DNA from: Burkholderia sp. E7m39
Lineage (GTDB): Bacteria > Pseudomonadota > Gammaproteobacteria > Burkholderiales > Burkholderiaceae
Length of the DNA: 64,000 nt
Direction of reading: 5' to 3'
Assembly: GCA_001319865.1 (NCBI GenBank)
Contig: BBSL01000185.1
Coordinates: 1 to 64,000, forward strand
Shown piece after piece: positions 60,386-64,000 of the stretch (position 1 is the stretch's first letter; every line of letters begins with the position of its first letter). The notes beneath the pieces are model-generated. The model saw only the letters and a list, made by a program, of their open reading frames with translations, was not told where the DNA came from and made no database searches. Made by a program: the position numbers and the translations under genes.

Positions 60386-61603
60386 TTACTCGGCAGCGGC
60401 AAGATGCTTGCTGACGCTTTCTATCGCGGTGTCGAAATGACGATGCTGCTGCAACGTACTTCTTAGCATTGCGAACGCCCTTGGCGCATTGATTGCGAAT
60501 ATGCCGGTGATCCGATCGTCGTGCCTGAACGCGCACAGGAAGGGACGTTCCGTCTCCTCACCGACGAGCGGGACAAGTTCTCCCAGGTCTGTCCGGCCGG
60601 CAACCTGAATGCGGCATCCGTACTGGTCGGTCCAGAAGTACGGTATTGTCGAAAAGGGGCGTGCTTGCGCACGGCCGGTCAACAGGTTTTTCGCGGCGTG
60701 CATCCCTTGCTCGGCGGCAACAAGCCATTGCTCTCCGCGCATGACGCCACCCCACCATTCATTCGGCCAGGCCATTACATCCCCGGCAGCGTATACCGCT
60801 TCTGGTCCGGCGTTGAGCGTTTCGTCACACAGCAGGCCATCGCTGAGTTTCAATCCGGAGTCGGCCAGCCATTCCGTATTCGGTAAAACACCGATACCGA
60901 TCACGACGATGTCGGCAGGCAGCTCCCAACCATCTTCGAGCCGAACTGATTCGACACGATCGTCTCCACCAAAACCAGCCACGCGTGCGTTGCATACCAG
61001 GTTGACACCGAACTCTCCATGCAGTTGGCCCAACGCGTGACCCAGTCGTGCGCCCACTGCGCGAGACATCGCATGCTTGCCGCTTTCCAGTATGGTTACC
61101 TGTGCACCACTTGCCGCGGCGCTCGAAGCCACTTCGGAACCGATAAAACCCGCGCCGATGATGACCACCCTGATACCCGGCAGGATCTTCTCCTTTATAG
61201 CCAAGGCATCGTCAATTGTGCGCAGCGTATAGATCTCCGCCAGCGACCGGCCCATTTCCAGTTGCTGCGCGCGTGCGCCTGTGGCGATGACCAGTCCGTC
61301 GTATTGCATCCACTGTTCGCCGATCCGGACCTGCGATCTGTTGATGTCGAGCCCGCTCGCAGGGGTGCCCAGAAGCAGTTCCACCCGTTGTTCCGCGAAC
61401 CAGCTGATATCACGGTACAGCAGTTGCTCCGGGCGAATCTCACCGGTCAGGATCTGCTTGGACAGCGGCGGTCGGTCATACGGCGCGTGCGGCTCTGCGC
61501 TTACCAGCGTGATGTTGCCTCCGAAGCCCTCACGGCGAAGCGTCTCTACCGCTCGCAGCCCAGCGACGCTTGCACCAACGACAACGACGTTGCTCAAAGA
61601 CAT
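60386..61603 (-). CDS. ferredoxin/rubredoxin-type NAD(P)H reductase
   Basis: 405 residues of the oxygenase-coupled reductase family (as in rhodocoxin, putidaredoxin and BphA4 reductases). FAD motif 'VVVGASVAGLRAVETLRREG' at the N-terminus, 'PYDRPPLSKQIL', NAD motif 'VVIIGAGFIGSEVASSAAAS', 'TLNAGPEAVYAAGDVMAWPN', and a C-terminal interface domain ('RPFSTIPYFWTDQYGCRIQV'). It passes electrons from NADH to a ferredoxin that is not in the window. It is divergent from the VOC/VanB/Rieske genes and belongs to the same region by theme. The start is the ATG at 61603 after TGAGG. Confidence 0.88.
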   Translation of the reverse strand: MSLSNVVVVGASVAGLRAVETLRREGFGGNITLVSAEPHAPYDRPPLSKQILTGEIRPEQLLYRDISWFAEQRVELLLGTPASGLDINRSQVRIGEQWMQYDGLVIATGARAQQLEMGRSLAEIYTLRTIDDALAIKEKILPGIRVVIIGAGFIGSEVASSAAASGAQVTILESGKHAMSRAVGARLGHALGQLHGEFGVNLVCNARVAGFGGDDRVESVRLEDGWELPADIVVIGIGVLPNTEWLADSGLKLSDGLLCDETLNAGPEAVYAAGDVMAWPNEWWGGVMRGEQWLVAAEQGMHAAKNLLTGRAQARPFSTIPYFWTDQYGCRIQVAGRTDLGELVPLVGEETERPFLCAFRHDDRITGIFAINAPRAFAMLRSTLQQHRHFDTAIESVSKHLAAAE

Positions 61604-62006
61604 GGTTGACCTCAGACGCCTGGGTTTTCCGGAATCCCCTTCTTCTTGATTACCACGCTGTGGCGATGAGCCGATCGCGCGTGTGTCATCGAAGAGCGTT
61701 CGATGAACATCTGCCATTTGAGCTCATTTGCAAACGTCTCTATGTTAGCACCCGGTCAATGCTTTTCGGCAGCGATAAGCGCATCGAATCGCGCGTGACG
61801 CTCGCTCCTTACGCGTGTATCGACCGTAGCCAACTGTACTGATTTCGCGACCTGCACGGTTTGTCATCGAATCCGCTGCGTTTGAGAAAAGCAACGTGTA
61901 CTGCACATGTCCAGAGCGCGCATGAAGGGGCACTATGCGAGAAAGCGTACGAAAGAAAAGCTGTCGTCGTGCGCAGAGACCCAAACGGTAGAACGAGGAA
62001 TAGTCA
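61604..62006. promoter_or_regulatory. divergent control region of the ferredoxin reductase and the oxygenase module
   Basis: 403 bases with no convincing gene. It should contain both promoters and any operator. No clear -35/-10 pair, palindrome or repeat stands out by eye. The composition is more AT-rich than the coding regions beside it. Confidence 0.4.
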
Positions 62007-62396
62007 ATGGCATACCTCTCTTACGTCAATGTCTTTGCCGAAGATATCGTAGCGCTCAGTTCCTTTTATCAGCAGGTATTTGACTTCCCGGAGATCGAGT
62101 CGATCCGGTCTCCGATTTTCCGGGGACTCGATGCCGGCAAGAGCAACATAGGGTTCAACGCGCGCGACGCTTATACCTTGCTCGGACTCGCCGAATTCAA
62201 TGATGTCAAGGGCGTCAGGTTTTTGCTGAACTTCGATCTGGAAACGAAAGAAGCAGTGGACAGGCTGGTGCCGCTGGCGGTCAAGGCGGGCGCCACGCTC
62301 ATCAAAGGGCCGTACGAGACTTACTATCACTGGTATCAGGCCGTCATGCTCGATCCAGAAGGCAATGTATTCCGTATCAACCACGTCCTGCCATGA
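62007..62396 (+). CDS. VOC-family protein (glyoxalase/extradiol-dioxygenase superfamily)
   Basis: 129 residues, one VOC module. It opens 'YLSYVNVFAEDIVALSSFYQ' and ends 'AVMLDPEGNVFRINHVLP'; a metal-ligand Glu/His pattern is partly visible, but the usual first His is not clear. At this length it is likely a dimeric lyase, isomerase or binding protein rather than a full extradiol dioxygenase. It starts the plus-strand module, followed after 160 bases by a VanB-type reductase. The ATG at 62007 follows GAGGAA. Confidence 0.78.
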   Translation: MAYLSYVNVFAEDIVALSSFYQQVFDFPEIESIRSPIFRGLDAGKSNIGFNARDAYTLLGLAEFNDVKGVRFLLNFDLETKEAVDRLVPLAVKAGATLIKGPYETYYHWYQAVMLDPEGNVFRINHVLP

Positions 62397-62556
62397 ACAT
62401 GCTTTGCTGCGCTTCGTATGCAGACGCATCGACGTCACGCAGCACTTTGTCGAGGTTGCGATACGCTGCATTTCCATGAAGGCAAATCGCGAGAAACGGA
62501 AAATCGACGTGTACTTCAGATAGAAGACGACGGACTGGCCGAGACGTGGAGAGAGA

Positions 62557-63528
62557 ATGAAAGCAGCAACGGAGACATTTGAGGTCGAGGTGCGCGGCAT
62601 CCGGCTCGAGGCTGAGACTGTGCGCTCGTTTGAACTGTGGCCAATTGCTGGCGAATTGCCGGCATTTGCACCGGGAGCGCATCTCGACGTGCATGTTTCC
62701 GCCGGCTTGATACGGCAGTACTCCCTGACGAATCCCCACGAACGTTATCGATACGTGGTGGCCGTCCATCGTGACCCTGCCGGCAATGGCGGGTCGATGC
62801 GGATGCACGATTCCGTAGCGGTCGGCGACCGCCTGATCGTGAGCGCACCGCGCAATCACTTCCCGTTGAACGAGACGGCGGCGCATTCGGTCTTCGTCGC
62901 GGGCGGCATTGGTGTGACGCCGTTGCTTGCCATGGTACGGCGCTTGTGCGAGTTGGGTAGAAGCTGGGACTTCTACTACTGTGCCCGTACGCCGGCCAAG
63001 GCTGCATTTCTGCGTGAATTAAGCGAATTGGCGTCGAACTCCACTGACGGCGCGCTTCATTGTGTGTTCGATGGGGAGCCCGGCGCGGCATCCCTGAATC
63101 TCGACGATGTGCGGGCGGCGCACGGAACGCAGGCCGATTTCTATTGTTGCGGTCCGACGCCGTTGATGGACGCGTTTTCGAAGGCGATCGCCGACGTTGC
63201 TCCCGAGCGGGTCCACCTTGAATACTTCAAGGCCCCGGCGACCGAATTGAAGCCGCATGGCGAGGCCTTCACGATCACGCTGCTGAGACGGGGTCAAACC
63301 TTCGTGGTGCCACGCGAGCGTTCAATCCTCGAGGTGCTCCATGAGAACGGCGTGCCTGTGTTGACGTCATGTCAGCGAGGGATATGTGGCACATGCGAAA
63401 CCACTGTGATCGAAGGCGAGCCGGACCACCGGGACTGCGTATTGACTCGGGAAGAGCGTGCGTCGAACCGGACCATGATGATCTGTGTATCGCGATGCAA
63501 GGGAGAGCGATTGGTTCTGGATATCTAG
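62557..63528 (+). CDS. VanB/phthalate-dioxygenase-reductase type oxidoreductase (PDR/VanB family)
   Basis: 323 residues. The N-terminal flavin domain has 'GLIRQYSLTNPHERYRYVVA', the NAD domain 'VFVAGGIGVTPLLAMVRRL' and 'DFYCCGPTPLMDAF', and the C-terminal plant-type ferredoxin domain has 'SCQRGICGTCETTVIEG' with a later Cys in 'HRDCVLTREE' and 'MICVSRC'. The class moves electrons from NADH through FMN and a 2Fe-2S cluster to a Rieske oxygenase, which is encoded immediately downstream. The ATG at 62557 follows GGAGAGA. Cytoplasmic. Confidence 0.9.
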   Translation: MKAATETFEVEVRGIRLEAETVRSFELWPIAGELPAFAPGAHLDVHVSAGLIRQYSLTNPHERYRYVVAVHRDPAGNGGSMRMHDSVAVGDRLIVSAPRNHFPLNETAAHSVFVAGGIGVTPLLAMVRRLCELGRSWDFYYCARTPAKAAFLRELSELASNSTDGALHCVFDGEPGAASLNLDDVRAAHGTQADFYCCGPTPLMDAFSKAIADVAPERVHLEYFKAPATELKPHGEAFTITLLRRGQTFVVPRERSILEVLHENGVPVLTSCQRGICGTCETTVIEGEPDHRDCVLTREERASNRTMMICVSRCKGERLVLDI

Positions 63529-63707
63529 GACACAGTACACGCCAGGGAAGAACCAGTCGCGTGTCACGCAACCCCCGCGACACACCACGCGCATGGGATG
63601 GCTCGCCAAATACCGGTTCAAGCGAGTCGATTTAGAGGGCTAGTACAAGGGCAATGCCAATCGGTCGAGGGCGGCGTCCATCACTATTGACGGAGGGAGT
63701 ATCCGAC

Positions 63708-64000
63708 ATGACGAATCTTGCAGACATTCCGGCTAACCTTGAGAAGGCCCCAAAGCCTGACCTCTTTATCGCGATGCGCAAGTATTGGCATGCGGTCGCA
63801 TATTCGGGGGAACTGACGGACAAGCCGCTCGGAGTCACCCTGTTGGGCGAGTCCGTGGTTGTGGCGCGTCTTAACGGGCAGGTCCGTGCGATGCATGGGC
63901 GGTGTCCGCACAAGGGAACGGCATTGGCGTTGGGCGACGTTGTCGACGGAACGATCGAGTGCCCCTATCACGGCTGGCGCTTCGACGGTGGCGGTCAATG
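63708..64000 (+). CDS. Rieske 2Fe-2S aromatic oxygenase, large subunit, N-terminal part (cut by window edge)
   Basis: 97 residues are visible before the window ends. The Rieske cluster ligands are Cys66 and His68 ('GRCPHKG') and Cys85 and His88 ('CPYHGWRFDG'). 'MRKYWHAVAYSGELTDKPLG' before them is typical of vanillate demethylase and related oxygenase alpha subunits. GGAGGGAG lies upstream of the ATG at 63708. With the VanB-type reductase it would form a two-component oxygenase acting on an aromatic acid or amine. The substrate-binding domain is outside the window, so no specific substrate can be assigned. Confidence 0.85.
   Translation, partial: MTNLADIPANLEKAPKPDLFIAMRKYWHAVAYSGELTDKPLGVTLLGESVVVARLNGQVRAMHGRCPHKGTALALGDVVDGTIECPYHGWRFDGGGQ

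Noticed and set aside
1-64000. CRISPR array, tRNA, rRNA, insertion sequence or phage genes
   Set aside because: I looked for regularly spaced repeats, cloverleaf-like segments, transposase motifs and phage structural genes and found none.

Overview
The window is GC-rich (roughly 65%), densely coded and full of tight ATGA/GTGA gene overlaps. It carries many LysR regulators and aromatic- or furan-catabolic genes. This fits a soil- or plant-associated member of the Burkholderiaceae (Paraburkholderia, Caballeronia, Burkholderia or Cupriavidus type). I see no rRNA, tRNA, CRISPR array, phage or insertion sequence. All assignments come from reading the translated sequence; no database search was run.

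Layout. 1-8.9 kb: a partial AraC regulator, an NDH-2-like flavoprotein, an OmpR-type regulator, an ECF sigma factor followed by two tandem paralogous anti-sigma genes, a DUF2322 gene, a degenerate double-HD/LuxR regulator and a secreted alpha/beta hydrolase with a clear terminator. 9.0-13.3 kb: an acid-sugar operon (KdgT-family permease, DUF1537 kinase, PdxA2-type dehydrogenase, DeoR regulator) that should import a C4 sugar acid such as D-threonate or D-erythronate and convert it to dihydroxyacetone phosphate. Three repeats precede it. 13.3-18.5 kb: HAD hydrolase plus class II aldolase opposite a LysR gene, then a flavin-dependent (LLM) monooxygenase opposite another LysR gene.

18.5-32.9 kb is the centrepiece: an apparently complete furfural / 5-hydroxymethylfurfural / furoate pathway in one cluster. 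In transcription order on the minus strand it runs UbiD decarboxylase, UbiX-like partner, three-subunit molybdenum furoyl-CoA dehydrogenase (large, FAD, 2Fe-2S), furoyl-CoA synthetase, 2-oxoglutaroyl-CoA hydrolase, GMC oxidoreductase and an MFS transporter. Two LysR paralogues with identical DNA-binding helices flank it. The end product would be 2-oxoglutarate. The large dehydrogenase subunit carries an extra C-terminal CoxG-like domain.

33.0-37.1 kb: LysR, MFS carrier, 4-oxalomesaconate hydratase (LigJ type) and 4-carboxy-4-hydroxy-2-oxoadipate aldolase (LigK type), i.e. the lower end of a protocatechuate 4,5-cleavage or gallate route without its ring-cleaving enzyme. 37.2-39.2 kb: a Cys-containing hypothetical and a DUF1326/DUF2182 pair. 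39.3-55 kb: a central-metabolism and redox/stress block with transketolase, small hypothetical genes, a UPF0182 membrane protein, pyruvate dehydrogenase E1alpha/E1beta/E2 without E3, and a signalling trio in which two cyclic-nucleotide-binding-domain histidine kinases flank a receiver-glutaredoxin-like-thioredoxin-reductase-like fusion.

55-64 kb: a lipoprotein, a cold-shock protein, a MocR-type regulator, a hybrid histidine kinase whose phospho-accepting His is replaced by Asp, and the start of a Rieske oxygenase module (ferredoxin reductase, VOC protein, VanB-type reductase, Rieske oxygenase cut by the window edge).
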